Notes: generated from the sequence alone by a model not told the origin. 64,000 nt of DNA from Cypionkella sinensis (GCF_042646385.1 NZ_JBHRTO010000002.1:620001-684000), one strand, 5' to 3'. Shown: positions 42,575 to 51,794, numbered from the stretch's first letter. A program made the numbers and translations.

Positions 42575-43420
42575 ATGCGGGCCATGGAAAACCGCAAAGC
42601 ACCAAGCCAGATTGCCTTTATGAAGATGCACGGAGCCGGAAACGACTTTGTCATCATCGACTCACGCGGTCGCGATACCGTCGTGACCGCCAAACTGGCA
42701 CAAGCTTTGGGCGACCGCCACCGTGGCACGGGCTTTGACCAACTGGCCGAGATCAGCGATTCGCAAGACACCGATTTCACCTTGGATTTCTGGAACAGCG
42801 ACGGCTCCCGCGCCGGGGCCTGCGGCAACGCCACCCGCTGCGTGTCCGATTACATGATGCACGAACTTGGCAGCGACGCCCTCAGCCTCACCACGCAACG
42901 CGGCACCCTGCATGCCAAACGCCTGCCCGATGGCCGCGTCTCGGTGAACATGGGCCACCCGCAGCGCGATTGGTCCGAGATCCCGCTGTCCCACGCCGTC
43001 GATACCTTAAACCTGCCGCTGCCCGGCACCCCCGCCGCCGTGGGCATGGGCAACCCACATTGCGTGTTCTTCGTCAAAGACGCCGAAGCGGTTGACCTGC
43101 CCGCCGAAGGCCCCGGCATCGAACATCACCCGCTGTTCCCACAGCGCACCAATGTCGAATTCGCCCATCTCATCGCCCCCGACCATCTGCGCATGCGGGT
43201 GTGGGAGCGTGGCGCAGGCATTACCCTCGCCTGCGGTTCCGGCACCTGCGCCACCGTCGTAGCCGCCCATCTGCGCGGCCTCACAGGGCGCGCGGTGACG
43301 GTCGAGGCTGACGGCGGCACCCTGCAGGTCGATTGGCGCGACGACGGCGTCTGGCTGACCGGCCCCACCGCCCACGTGTTCAGCGGCACCCTGACCCCCG
43401 CCTTTCTGGCCGCGCTATGA
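42575..43420 (+). CDS. dapF: Diaminopimelate epimerase DapF
   Basis: 281 residues from the first ATG (an ATG three codons later is equally possible; neither has a clear ribosome site). It converts LL- to meso-diaminopimelate for lysine and peptidoglycan synthesis. The two catalytic cysteines are C83 in GACGNATR and C220 in ACGSGTCA; MHGAGNDFV near the N terminus is typical. The stop overlaps mtaB (ATGA). Confidence 0.97.
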   Translation: MRAMENRKAPSQIAFMKMHGAGNDFVIIDSRGRDTVVTAKLAQALGDRHRGTGFDQLAEISDSQDTDFTLDFWNSDGSRAGACGNATRCVSDYMMHELGSDALSLTTQRGTLHAKRLPDGRVSVNMGHPQRDWSEIPLSHAVDTLNLPLPGTPAAVGMGNPHCVFFVKDAEAVDLPAEGPGIEHHPLFPQRTNVEFAHLIAPDHLRMRVWERGAGITLACGSGTCATVVAAHLRGLTGRAVTVEADGGTLQVDWRDDGVWLTGPTAHVFSGTLTPAFLAAL

Positions 43421-44676
43421 ACGCCGCCCCACCGATCTTCGCCACCCTCGGTTGCCGCCTGAACGCCTATGAAACCGAGGCGATGAAGGAACTCGCCGCC
43501 GCCGCAGGTGTCGAAGGTGCTGTCGTGGTCAACACCTGCGCCGTCACCGCAGAGGCCGTGCGCCAGGCCAAACAGGAAATCCGCAAACTCGCCCGCGAAA
43601 ACCCCGGCGCACAGATCATCGTCACCGGATGCGCCGCACAAACCGAGCCCGAAACCTTCGCCGCCATGTCCGAGGTCACCAAGGTCATCGGCAACACCGA
43701 GAAAATGCAGGCTTCCACTTGGGCCAGCCTGAAGGCCCCCGACCTGATCGGCATCACCGAAAAGGTGCAGGTCGATGACATCATGTCGGTCAAGGAAACC
43801 GCAGGCCACCTGATCGACGGCTTTGGCCGCCACCGCGCCTATGTGCAGGTGCAAAACGGCTGCGACCACCGCTGCACCTTCTGCATCATCCCCTATGGCC
43901 GCGGCAATTCCCGCTCGGTTCCCGCCGGAGTCGTGGTCGAACAGATCAAACGCCTCGTGGACAAGGGCTTTAACGAGATCGTCCTCACCGGCGTTGACCT
44001 CACCTCATGGGGTGCCGACCTGCCCGCCCAACCCCGGCTTGGCGATCTGGTCATGCGTATCCTGCGCCTTGTGCCCGACCTGCCCCGGCTGCGGATTTCC
44101 TCCATCGACAGCATTGAGGCCGACGATGCCCTGATGGCGGCCATCGCGTCTGAGCCCCGCCTGATGCCCCACCTGCACCTGTCACTTCAGGCGGGCGACG
44201 ACATGATCCTGAAACGCATGAAGCGCCGCCACCTGCGCGATGATGCCATCCGCTTCTGCGAAGACGCGCAAAAACTCCGCCCCGACATGATCTTCGGCGC
44301 CGATATCATCGCAGGCTTTCCGACCGAAACCGAGGCGATGTTCGAAAACTCCCTGAAACTGGTGACTGACTGCAACCTGACCTTCCTGCACGTCTTCCCG
44401 TTCAGCCCGCGCAAAGGCACCCCCGCGGCGCGGATGCCGCAAGTGAAAGGCCCCGAGATCAAATCCCGCGCCGCCCGCCTGCGCGCCGCGGGTGACGCCG
44501 CCCTCACCCGCCACCTGACCGCGCAAATAGGCGTCACCCACCGCATCCTGCTGGAAGGCCCCCGCCTGGGCCGCACCGAGCAATTCACCGAAGTCGCCTT
44601 CGCCACCGATCAGTCCGAGGGCCAAATCCTGACCGCAACGATCAGCGGGATTGAGGGCGCGCGCCTGCTAGCGTGA
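43417..44676 (+). CDS. mtaB: tRNA t6A37 methylthiotransferase MtaB
   Basis: 419 residues, a radical SAM methylthiotransferase that converts N6-threonylcarbamoyladenosine-37 to its 2-methylthio form. N-terminal cluster cysteines C13 (LGCRLNAYETE), C41 and C72; radical SAM cluster C149, C153 and C156 (GCDHRCTFC). The GCRLN form and the short C-terminal TRAM region separate it from MiaB and RimO. Translation is coupled to dapF, an arrangement common in the family. Confidence 0.94.
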   Translation: MNAAPPIFATLGCRLNAYETEAMKELAAAAGVEGAVVVNTCAVTAEAVRQAKQEIRKLARENPGAQIIVTGCAAQTEPETFAAMSEVTKVIGNTEKMQASTWASLKAPDLIGITEKVQVDDIMSVKETAGHLIDGFGRHRAYVQVQNGCDHRCTFCIIPYGRGNSRSVPAGVVVEQIKRLVDKGFNEIVLTGVDLTSWGADLPAQPRLGDLVMRILRLVPDLPRLRISSIDSIEADDALMAAIASEPRLMPHLHLSLQAGDDMILKRMKRRHLRDDAIRFCEDAQKLRPDMIFGADIIAGFPTETEAMFENSLKLVTDCNLTFLHVFPFSPRKGTPAARMPQVKGPEIKSRAARLRAAGDAALTRHLTAQIGVTHRILLEGPRLGRTEQFTEVAFATDQSEGQILTATISGIEGARLLA

Positions 44677-44697
44677 CCGCCTGCGGCAGCCGCGGAT

Positions 44698-44789
44698 GCC
44701 TCCGGCGGGGATATTTAAGCGCAGAGGATGACCAAAAGCCTCTCCTTTGGCATTTCACATTGGCCCAAATACTCCCGCCGGAGGCTCCC
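44698..44789. repeat. Inverted pair of CATCTTGG-type repeats (copies 3 and 4)
   Basis: GCCTCCGGCGGGGATATTT (44698-44716) and TTGGCCCAAATACTCCCGCC continuing to GGAGGCTCCC (44760-44789) are opposed copies about 43 bases apart, and could fold on each other. The pair follows the mtaB stop by about 20 bases. Confidence 0.7.
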
Positions 44790-44868
44790 ACAGTCGCCCA
44801 AAGCGCAACGCCCGTTGTTCAAGCCCGCTCAGCCGGTCAGTCCCAACATCTGCGCCCCTCCCAAGCCG

Positions 44869-44888
44869 CTCCGGACTTGATCCGGGCC
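44869..44888. repeat. CCGGACTTGATCCGG palindromic repeat, single copy
   Basis: CTCCGGACTTGATCCGGGCC. The same unit occurs twice in opposite orientation at 62262-62337 and in a worn form near 48530. Similar CCCCGGA-CTTGA-TCCGGGG palindromes are common between genes in alphaproteobacteria. Confidence 0.7.
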
Positions 44889-44987
44889 ACATGGCGTCAA
44901 CCCGCGCAGATGCCCGCCTGCTGTACCAAATCTGAACAAGGCGTTAACGCCACAAACCAACTCCCTGTTGTCAAACAAGACAATTCA

Positions 44988-45004
44988 GGTCCCAACTCGG
45001 GACC
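44988..45004 (-). terminator. Terminator hairpin after the FAD oxidoreductase gene (GGTCCC type)
   Basis: GGTCCCAACTCGGGACC, four bases after the minus-strand stop at 45009. The following minus-strand bases TGAATTGTCTTGTTT are moderately T-rich. The 17 bases equal the minus strand of the hairpin at 17279. Confidence 0.65.
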
Positions 45005-45008
45005 GCCC

Positions 45009-46034
45009 TTAAACCCGAAATCCCTCCGGCACCGCATCGCGCCCCTCCAGCACCAGATCGACCATCACCTCGGCCACTTTCGGGGCCATCCCGAACCCGA
45101 TCTTGAAGCCGCCATTGGCGATGAAATGCCCCGCCCGCCCCGCCCAGGCCCCCAGCACCGGCGCGCGAGACTTTGATCTGGGCCGAAGCCCCGCCCAGCG
45201 CTCCACTACCTCGGCCCCCGCCAACACCGGCAGCGCCGCCACGGCCCGCGCATGCAGATCGTCAGCCCGGTGATCGACGCCCAGATCCTGGTAGTCCCGC
45301 TCGGATGTCGACCCCACCGCCACCGTACCATCCACATGCGGCACCACATGCAGCCCCGCGACCAATAGCTGCGGCAACTCCGGCGCGGCATGGCGCAGCA
45401 AGATCGCCTGCCCCTTCTCGGCCCCGCCCATGTCGCGCCCCAGATCAGCCCCCAACTCCGCAAGCCCCGAAGCCCCCGTGGCCCAGACCACAGGCCCAGC
45501 ATCCTCGGCCGCGCCCATAATAACTTCACCCCCCTCCGCCCTGATCGCCCCAACCAGCGCCGCACAGGCCAGCCGGGGATGCAGCCGCGCGCTCAGATCG
45601 TCGGCGACCAGCCAGCCCGAGGGCGAAACAGGCTCCCACGCCGCTCCCGTCGCAGCCACCACCCGCCAAGCCGCCTGCCCGCGCCACAACTCTGCCGCCT
45701 CGGCCCCACGCGCCAGCGCCAGCGCCACCGCCGCCTCATCCGCCAAGGGTTGCAACCGCCCCAGCCGCGCATAGCCCGACCGTAACCCCGACGCCGCCTC
45801 AACCTCGCGCCACCAACCCTCGGCCATCAACAGGCTGTCGAGCTGAAATGCCTTCTTCTCGTTCCAGTTCTCGGGCACGTGCGGGCTGAGCGCGCCAACG
45901 ACGCCGCCCGAAGACCCGGCCCCCACGCCCACCGCCTCGATCACCCGCACCCGCGCACCACGTCGCGTCGCCTCCCATGCCACCGACAGCCCGAAAATCC
46001 CAGCGCCCCGCACCGTCAGATCAACTCTTGCCAT
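45009..46034 (-). CDS. FAD-dependent oxidoreductase, probable MnmC C-terminal-domain equivalent
   Basis: 341 residues of the DAO (glycine/D-amino acid oxidase) fold. RGAGIFGLSVAWEATRRGA at the N terminus is the FAD-binding GxGxxG strand; GAGSSGGVVGALSPHVPENW corresponds to the GASGNxxGALYP region of MnmC; RWAGLRPRSKSRAPVLGAW and a C-terminal NGGFKIGFGMAP follow. In enterobacterial MnmC this domain removes the carboxymethyl group from cmnm5(s2)U34 of tRNA. Here the methyltransferase partner mnmD starts 40 bases away on the other strand, which supports this role; a thiO/dadA-like amino acid oxidase is the alternative. The start at 46034 follows AAGG. Confidence 0.72.
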   Translation of the reverse strand: MARVDLTVRGAGIFGLSVAWEATRRGARVRVIEAVGVGAGSSGGVVGALSPHVPENWNEKKAFQLDSLLMAEGWWREVEAASGLRSGYARLGRLQPLADEAAVALALARGAEAAELWRGQAAWRVVAATGAAWEPVSPSGWLVADDLSARLHPRLACAALVGAIRAEGGEVIMGAAEDAGPVVWATGASGLAELGADLGRDMGGAEKGQAILLRHAAPELPQLLVAGLHVVPHVDGTVAVGSTSERDYQDLGVDHRADDLHARAVAALPVLAGAEVVERWAGLRPRSKSRAPVLGAWAGRAGHFIANGGFKIGFGMAPKVAEVMVDLVLEGRDAVPEGFRV

Positions 46035-46074
46035 TCCGCGCCGCCTTCCCCATGGTCCGCCCGACCAAGGGCAT

Positions 46075-46740
46075 ATGACAATGACCACCTCCTCACAATC
46101 AGCCCTGACGTGGCAAGACGGCGCAATCCCGGTCTCGACCCGCTTTGACGACCCTTACTTCTCGCTGAACGATGGCCTGTCCGAGACCCGCCACGTCTTT
46201 CTGGCGGGCAACGACCTGCCCGCCCGCCTGACCCCAGACTTCCATGTCGCAGAACTCGGCTTTGGCACTGGCCTGAACCTGCTCGCCCTGTCGCTGATCA
46301 CCAAGACCCCGATCCGCTTCACCAGCTTTGAAGCCTTCCCGCTACCCGCCGCAGACATCGCCCGCGCATTGGATCACTTCCCCGAAGCCCGCGCCGTGGC
46401 AGACCCCTTTCTGGCCGCATGGGCCGCAGGCGAAACCCGGTTTCAGCTTGGCCCGATCAGCGTCGAAATCATCCTCGGTGATGCCCGCGAGACCCTTGCC
46501 CAATGGCCGCACAAAGCCAACGCATGGTTTCTTGACGGTTTTTCGCCCGCGAAAAACCCCGAACTCTGGTCGCCCGAAATCTTGACGCAAGTCGCCCGCC
46601 ACACCGCGACGGGCGGCACATTCGCCACCTATACCGCCGCAGGCCACGTCCGCCGCGCCTTGCAAGACGCAGGCTTCGCGGTAGAACGCCGCCCCGGCCA
46701 TGGCCGCAAACGCCATATGTCGGCAGGAATCCTTCGATGA
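46075..46740 (+). CDS. mnmD: tRNA (mnm5s2U34) methyltransferase MnmD
   Basis: 221 residues, DUF752/MnmD. The SAM-binding motif is AELGFGTGLNLL (59-70), and FLDGFSPAKNPELWSPE near residue 153 is the family signature. It methylates nm5U34 to mnm5U34 in tRNA. Only the methyltransferase half of the E. coli MnmC fusion is present. AAGGGC precedes the ATG. The stop overlaps the following DMT gene (ATGA). Confidence 0.92.
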   Translation: MTMTTSSQSALTWQDGAIPVSTRFDDPYFSLNDGLSETRHVFLAGNDLPARLTPDFHVAELGFGTGLNLLALSLITKTPIRFTSFEAFPLPAADIARALDHFPEARAVADPFLAAWAAGETRFQLGPISVEIILGDARETLAQWPHKANAWFLDGFSPAKNPELWSPEILTQVARHTATGGTFATYTAAGHVRRALQDAGFAVERRPGHGRKRHMSAGILR

Positions 46741-47621
46741 ACAACCGCAAAGGTATCCTGCTGATGATCGCCGCCATTGCGGCCTTCGCGGTGCAAGACG
46801 CGCTGTCACGGTTGCTCGCGGGCAATTACAACACGCTGATGGTGGTGATGATCCGCTATTGGGTGTTTGCCGCCTTCGTGATCACCCTCGCGCTGCGCCG
46901 CCCCGAGGGCCTGCGCGCCGCCCTGCGCAGCCGTCGGCCCTTTGCCCAATTTCTGCGCGCCACCATGCTGGTGATTGAAATCTGCGTCATGGTCTATGCC
47001 TACACGCTGATCGGCCTGATCAACGCCCATGCCGTGTTTGCCGTCTGCCCCTTGATCGTCGTCGCTCTTTCCGGCCCTATCCTGGGTGAAAGGCTGACAT
47101 GGCAACGCTGGGCTACCGTCGGCGTCGGCCTGATCGGCGTGCTGATCATCCTGCGCCCCGGCCAGGGCGTGTTCTCGTGGCCCGCCCTGCTGCCGCTGAT
47201 CACCGCATTCTTCTTCGCGTCCTACAGTGTGCTGACCCGCCTCACCGCGCGGGACGAAGCCTTCTTCCCCAGCTTTTTCTGGCCTGCGTTTTTGGGAGCG
47301 ATCATGATGACCGCGCTTGGCCTGCCACAGTGGCAGCCGATCCAAGCGCAGGATTGGCCGATCTTCGCCACCTATGCCACCATTTCCATCCTGTCGAACT
47401 GGCTGCTGCAAAAGACCTACGAAGTCGCCGAGGCCTCTGCCGTGCAGCCCTTCGCCTATCTGCATTTCGTGTTCATCGCTTTGCTTGGGATCACCTTCTT
47501 TGGTGAGGAATTGGCCCTTCCCGTGCTGATCGGGGCTGCCCTGATCATCGCCGCTGGCATCTATTCGTTGTGGCAAACCCGCGCCGCGCCCGGCGATGCA
47601 ACCAATCAGGTAACGCCATGA
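46737..47621 (+). CDS. DMT superfamily (EamA) transporter, tandem copy 1
   Basis: 294 residues, ten helices, two EamA repeats (GPILGERLTWQRWATVGVGL marks the end of the first). It begins in the ATGA overlap with mnmD and itself overlaps the next gene in the same way. It and its neighbour share stretches such as FAVQDALSRLLAGNYN/FALQDGISRHLGGTYN and ASAVQPFAYLxxxFIALLG, which shows a tandem duplication. Substrate unknown. Confidence 0.9.
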   Translation: MNNRKGILLMIAAIAAFAVQDALSRLLAGNYNTLMVVMIRYWVFAAFVITLALRRPEGLRAALRSRRPFAQFLRATMLVIEICVMVYAYTLIGLINAHAVFAVCPLIVVALSGPILGERLTWQRWATVGVGLIGVLIILRPGQGVFSWPALLPLITAFFFASYSVLTRLTARDEAFFPSFFWPAFLGAIMMTALGLPQWQPIQAQDWPIFATYATISILSNWLLQKTYEVAEASAVQPFAYLHFVFIALLGITFFGEELALPVLIGAALIIAAGIYSLWQTRAAPGDATNQVTP

Positions 47622-48505
47622 AAACTGCACAAAATCTCAAGCTGGGCATCTGGCTGATGGTGGCCAGCACCGTGGTGTTCGCTCTGCAAGACGGGATCTC
47701 TCGCCATCTGGGCGGCACCTATAACGTCTATATGGTGGTGATGCTTCGCTTCTGGGTGTTTGCAGCCTTCGTCGTCACGCTCGCCGCGCGCAGTCCCGGC
47801 GGCATTCGTGCGGCCACCCGCACCCGCTTTCCCGCCCAACAAATCACCCGAGGCGTGATTCTGGTCGCCGAGGTCTGCGCCATGGTGCTGGCATTCATCC
47901 ATCTGGGTCTGATCCAAAGCCATGCGGTGTTCGCCTGCTATCCCCTGCTGGTCGCAGCCCTCTCTGGCCCGGTGCTGGGTGAGAAAGTCGGCTGGCGGCG
48001 CTGGACTGCCATCGCCATCGGCTTTGTCGGCGTACTGATCATCCTTGAGCCCGGATTTGCCGTATTCTCGCCCTGGGCGCTGATCCCCTTCATCAGCGCG
48101 CTGATGTTCGCGGTTTACGGCCTGCTCACCCGCTTTGTCGCCCGCAAAGACCCGGCCTCGGTGTCATTCTTCTGGACAGGCGTGGTCGGCGCCGTCGCCA
48201 TGACGCCCATCGGCCTGTGGCACTGGCAACCGATGCTGCCCGGCGATTGGCTGTGGATGGGCGCGCTCTGCTGCACCGCGATCATCGGCCACTGGTTGCT
48301 GATCAAAGCCTATGCCGTGGCCGAAGCCTCTGCCGTGCAGCCCTTTGCCTATCTGCAACTGATGTTCATCGCTTTGTTGGGCGTGTTCCTGTTTGGCGAA
48401 ACCCTGCGCCCGAATGTAGCCATCGGCGCCTGCGTGGTCGTCGCCGCCGGCCTGTTCACGCTCTGGCGGCAACGGGTGAAAGCGGTGGAACCGCCGCAGA
48501 TCTGA
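47618..48505 (+). CDS. DMT superfamily (EamA) transporter, tandem copy 2
   Basis: 295 residues. Paralog of the preceding gene and translationally coupled to it by ATGA. GPVLGEKVGWRRWTAIAIGF and AEASAVQPFAYLQLMFIALL are clear matches to copy 1. Two such proteins could form a heterodimer as small DMT pairs do, but each has the full ten helices, so independent exporters are equally likely. Confidence 0.9.
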   Translation: MKTAQNLKLGIWLMVASTVVFALQDGISRHLGGTYNVYMVVMLRFWVFAAFVVTLAARSPGGIRAATRTRFPAQQITRGVILVAEVCAMVLAFIHLGLIQSHAVFACYPLLVAALSGPVLGEKVGWRRWTAIAIGFVGVLIILEPGFAVFSPWALIPFISALMFAVYGLLTRFVARKDPASVSFFWTGVVGAVAMTPIGLWHWQPMLPGDWLWMGALCCTAIIGHWLLIKAYAVAEASAVQPFAYLQLMFIALLGVFLFGETLRPNVAIGACVVVAAGLFTLWRQRVKAVEPPQI

Positions 48506-48590
48506 GGCGTCGCCACCTCCCTCATCCGCCACCCCAACTTAATCCGGGGCGACAATGAGTAAAACAGCAAGGACCGCCGCAAGTGTAACA

Positions 48591-48770
48591 CAACAAAGGG
48601 CAGCGCCCGACCGCCGGGTGGGCGAGCCACCGATCGTCTAGGCACTTTATAGATCAGCCAACTCCACAGAATTTCTAGGCGAACCATGACAATAGCGCCC
48701 GCCCGGTGGGGCGGTCGGGCGCTGCCCGGCGGGCTTCGCCCTTGATTCCGGGCTTCGTCGGTTTGCTTGG
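48591..48770. repeat. Structured 130-nt repeat element, copy A
   Basis: Core 48598-48727: 18-base terminal inverted arms (GGGCAGCGCCCGACCGCC at the left, its exact complement at 48710-48727) with further paired bases inside, so the ends can fold into a stem of nearly 30 pairs. The middle holds two CTAGGC motifs 37 bases apart. By hand alignment about 106 of 130 positions match copy B (62368-62497) with no gap; similarity goes on for about 40 bases to the right (TTGATTCCGGGCTT). It lies between the convergent DMT and slt genes. Confidence 0.8.
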
Positions 48771-48799
48771 CCTGCGTTCAAACTGCATTGCGTCGCGCG

Positions 48800-50755
48800 C
48801 TACCGCCCCGTCAACTCCGCCGTGATCCGCACCGGCCCCGCCACGCCTTTCAGCTTGGCGCGGTAGATCACCACCCCCTCGGCCACCCGCATCACATAGG
48901 TGCGGGTCTCTCCAAACGGGATCATCTCGACCCAATCCACCACATCGACACTCTCCTTCCGCGGATCGCCGAACTGGTCGATCCACTTCCCCGGCCGCCC
49001 CGGCCCTGCGTTATAGCCCGAGGCGATCAGGGCAATCGACGGGCCGAATTTCTCGATCATATGGCTCAGGTAAATCGACCCCATCCGCACGTTATACGGC
49101 GGATCGGTGATCAACCGGCTGGCCGATGAAGCTGCCTCGCCCAAACCTTTCGCCACATGCTCGGCCGTGGCAGGCATCACCTGCATCAAGCCACGCGCCC
49201 CCACCTTGCTTTGCGCCGCCGGATCAAACTCGCTCTCCCGGCGCGAGATCGACAGTGCCAAAGCCCGGCTGACCGCCAAGCCATCCGGCACCATCGCGGG
49301 CATTGGGTAATAGGCGCGCGGCAGGATCACGCCGCGCTCTGCGGCCTGTTTGGCCACCAAAAGCGCGATATGCGGTTCATCCATCCGCAGCGCCAGATCG
49401 GCCAGTTGCTGCAAGCCCGTGGCATCCAGCCCCTCGGCCACCTGCAAGAAAAACCGCTTCGCCAAGGTCCGATCCCCGGCCTCGGCCAAAGCCATCCCCG
49501 CCGCCAGCACCGAACTGCCCGCGAACCCGGCGGTCCGCCAAGCGGGCGTCGGTTCGCCCACATTCACCAAGGCCGGATCCAGCGGCAGCCCGATCTTTTC
49601 CGACGCGAGCATGCCATAATACGCCGTCTGATTGCGCGCCGCCCGCGCATAGGCCACATCCGCGCCCGCCTTGTCGCCCTTGGCCTCCAGCGCGCGGCCC
49701 ATCCAGTATTCCGCCCGCGCCACCGAGATCGGCGTCGCCACCGCTTCCTTCAAATGCTTGAAATGCTTGATCGCCACATCCGGCTCGCCCAGTTTCCGCA
49801 ATGCGATGAAGCCCGCCAGAAACTCCAGATCGACATAGTCGTTGCCCTTGGTCATCTGATGGTTCGCTGCCACCCGCAGCGCCAGCTTCGGCTCGCCCTG
49901 CCGCAGAAGAACCCGCGCCAAATCTGCCCGCCGCTTACCCCAGGCATCGGGGTCGCCCAAGCCCGCAGCGGTCTTGCTACGCTCTAGGATAAGCGTCGCG
50001 GCATCGTCATAACGATCCGCCCGCATCCGGTAATCAAACCGCGCAAACGCCAGCCCCGGATCGCCCAACACATCCTTGGGCACCGCATCGACCAAAGCCA
50101 CCGCCAAGGGGCTGTCGTCGCGCAACGCCAGCCGAGCCTTTGCCAGCGCCTGCCAGTTCTTTGACACCCGCGGGATCATCCGCTCGGCCTCGGCCTTGCG
50201 CCCGCCTTGCCACAGGATGCGATCCAGCCGCACCTCATGCGCGACCGACAACGCATCGCCCTCCAGCGCCAGCATCGCCTGCTCATCTTCCAACGTGAAT
50301 TTCAGATCGACCCAGGCCTGAAACGCCACCGCCTCGGCATCGCTTTTCCGCCCCAGCGCCTGCAAAGCCCGCACCAAAGCCACCGCCCCAGCGCCAGTTT
50401 TCGGCGAGCCCTTGCCGAAATACGCCACCACCCGCGCAGGGTCGGTCGAGCGTGCCGCCGCCACCTCGCCCTTTTCGCGCAGCAGTGCCAAACCCGGCCA
50501 ATCCGGCCTGCGGGCGATGAAGCTTTCGTAATCCCCCAGCTTGCCCTGACCGTCACGCAGCCATTGCCACAAGATCACGTCGCCTCCCACCGCGCCCGCC
50601 CCCTGCGCCGCCGTCAACGCGGCAGGCCAATCCTGCCGCGCCGCCGCCTTCAGCGCAGCCGACAGCGACGCAGACTCATCCGCCCGCGCCATAGGAGACA
50701 TCACCAGTAAAATGCCAATCGTGACCGCTTTTGCGATCTTGCTTATTCTGCTCAT
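48800..50755 (-). CDS. slt: Soluble lytic murein transglycosylase
   Basis: 651 residues. Signal peptide (VTIGILLVMSPMARA, cleavage near residue 24), an alpha-superhelical U/L domain of TPR-like repeats (about 25-480), then the lysozyme-like domain with catalytic E507 in SRRESEFDP, GARGLMQVMPATA and YNAGPG. It cleaves peptidoglycan to 1,6-anhydromuropeptides in the periplasm. The start MSRISK at 50755 was chosen because the signal peptide follows directly; the frame extends over dapA in antisense and that part is not protein-like. Confidence 0.93.
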   Translation of the reverse strand: MSRISKIAKAVTIGILLVMSPMARADESASLSAALKAAARQDWPAALTAAQGAGAVGGDVILWQWLRDGQGKLGDYESFIARRPDWPGLALLREKGEVAAARSTDPARVVAYFGKGSPKTGAGAVALVRALQALGRKSDAEAVAFQAWVDLKFTLEDEQAMLALEGDALSVAHEVRLDRILWQGGRKAEAERMIPRVSKNWQALAKARLALRDDSPLAVALVDAVPKDVLGDPGLAFARFDYRMRADRYDDAATLILERSKTAAGLGDPDAWGKRRADLARVLLRQGEPKLALRVAANHQMTKGNDYVDLEFLAGFIALRKLGEPDVAIKHFKHLKEAVATPISVARAEYWMGRALEAKGDKAGADVAYARAARNQTAYYGMLASEKIGLPLDPALVNVGEPTPAWRTAGFAGSSVLAAGMALAEAGDRTLAKRFFLQVAEGLDATGLQQLADLALRMDEPHIALLVAKQAAERGVILPRAYYPMPAMVPDGLAVSRALALSISRRESEFDPAAQSKVGARGLMQVMPATAEHVAKGLGEAASSASRLITDPPYNVRMGSIYLSHMIEKFGPSIALIASGYNAGPGRPGKWIDQFGDPRKESVDVVDWVEMIPFGETRTYVMRVAEGVVIYRAKLKGVAGPVRITAELTGR

Positions 50756-50909
50756 GGCCGAACTTTGCCGGAAGCCCCGGTTTCCCACAACCCAAAACCC
50801 CGTGACCCGGCAATTCGTCGCGTATACTTGGCAAAACGCCGAAGCCCCGTTAGGTAGGCAGCGCTTACACACGGCGATTCCAATCGCCCTTCCAGAGGAG
50901 ACGCGCACC

Positions 50910-51782
50910 ATGATCAAAGGGTCCATTCCCGCACTGGTTACGCCGTTCAAGAACGGTGAACTCGATCTGGTGACGCTGAAGAAGCTGGTCGAATGGCACA
51001 TCGCCGAAGGCTCGACCGGGCTGGTTCCGGTCGGCACGACCGGCGAAAGCCCGACGCTTTCCCACGAAGAACACCAGAAAGTCATCGAGGTGGTGGTGGA
51101 AACCGCTGCGGGCCGCGTGCCGGTGATCGCGGGTGCCGGGTCGAACAACACCGTTGAAGGCATCTCGCTGATCCGCTTTGCCGAAAAAGTTGGTGCCGAT
51201 GCAGCCCTTGTGGTGACGCCCTACTACAACAGGCCCACGCAAGCAGGCCTCGTCGCGCATTTCACCACCCTGCACGACTGCTGCGCTTTGCCGATCGTGA
51301 TCTACAACATCCCCGGCCGCTCGGTCGTCGATATGACACCGGAAACCATGGGCCAACTGGCAAAACTGCCGCGTATCATCGGCGTCAAAGACGCTACCGG
51401 CAAGATCGAGCGGGTCAGCCAGCAACGCGCAACCTGCGGTGCCGATTTCATCCAGCTTTCGGGCAATGACGACACCGCCTTGGGCTTCAACGCCCATGGT
51501 GGGGTTGGCTGCATCTCGGTCACAGCCAACGTCGCGCCGCGCCTCTGCGCCGAATTTCAGGCGGCGACTTTGGCGGGCGATTATACAAAAGCCTTGGCCT
51601 ATCAGGATAAACTGATGCCGCTGCACGAAGCGATCTTCCTTGAGCCGGGCCTTGCCGGTGCCAAATACGGCCTGTCGCTGCTGGGTCTCTGCGCCGAAGA
51701 AGTCCGCCTGCCTTTGCTCACACTGACTGATCCGACCAAAACCCGCATCAAAGCTGCCATGCAGCATGCTGGGCTGATCTGA
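50910..51782 (+). CDS. dapA: 4-hydroxy-tetrahydrodipicolinate synthase DapA
   Basis: 290 residues. It condenses pyruvate and aspartate semialdehyde in the diaminopimelate/lysine pathway. Active-site residues are in place: T44/T45 (GTTGESPTL), Y106, Y132 (YNIPGRS) and the Schiff-base Lys K160 (IGVKDATGK). AGAGGAG lies nine bases before the ATG. It is divergent from slt (154 bases between) and ends in front of a large repeat hairpin. Confidence 0.97.
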   Translation: MIKGSIPALVTPFKNGELDLVTLKKLVEWHIAEGSTGLVPVGTTGESPTLSHEEHQKVIEVVVETAAGRVPVIAGAGSNNTVEGISLIRFAEKVGADAALVVTPYYNRPTQAGLVAHFTTLHDCCALPIVIYNIPGRSVVDMTPETMGQLAKLPRIIGVKDATGKIERVSQQRATCGADFIQLSGNDDTALGFNAHGGVGCISVTANVAPRLCAEFQAATLAGDYTKALAYQDKLMPLHEAIFLEPGLAGAKYGLSLLGLCAEEVRLPLLTLTDPTKTRIKAAMQHAGLI

Positions 51783-51794
51783 TCCATCTTTGGT

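Larger units (their letters stand above)
44677..45008. other. Convergent intergenic region carrying several repeats
   Basis: 332 bases between mtaB and the FAD oxidoreductase gene. No gene is visible. It holds a pair of inverted CATCTTGG-type repeats (44698-44716 and 44760-44789), a copy of the CTCCGGACTTGATCCGG palindrome (44869-44888) and a GGTCCC hairpin at 44988. Confidence 0.7.

Noticed and set aside
50756..51163. N-terminal extension of slt by 136 codons
   Set aside because: This part is antisense to dapA, serine-rich without fold, and the true signal peptide starts at 50755.
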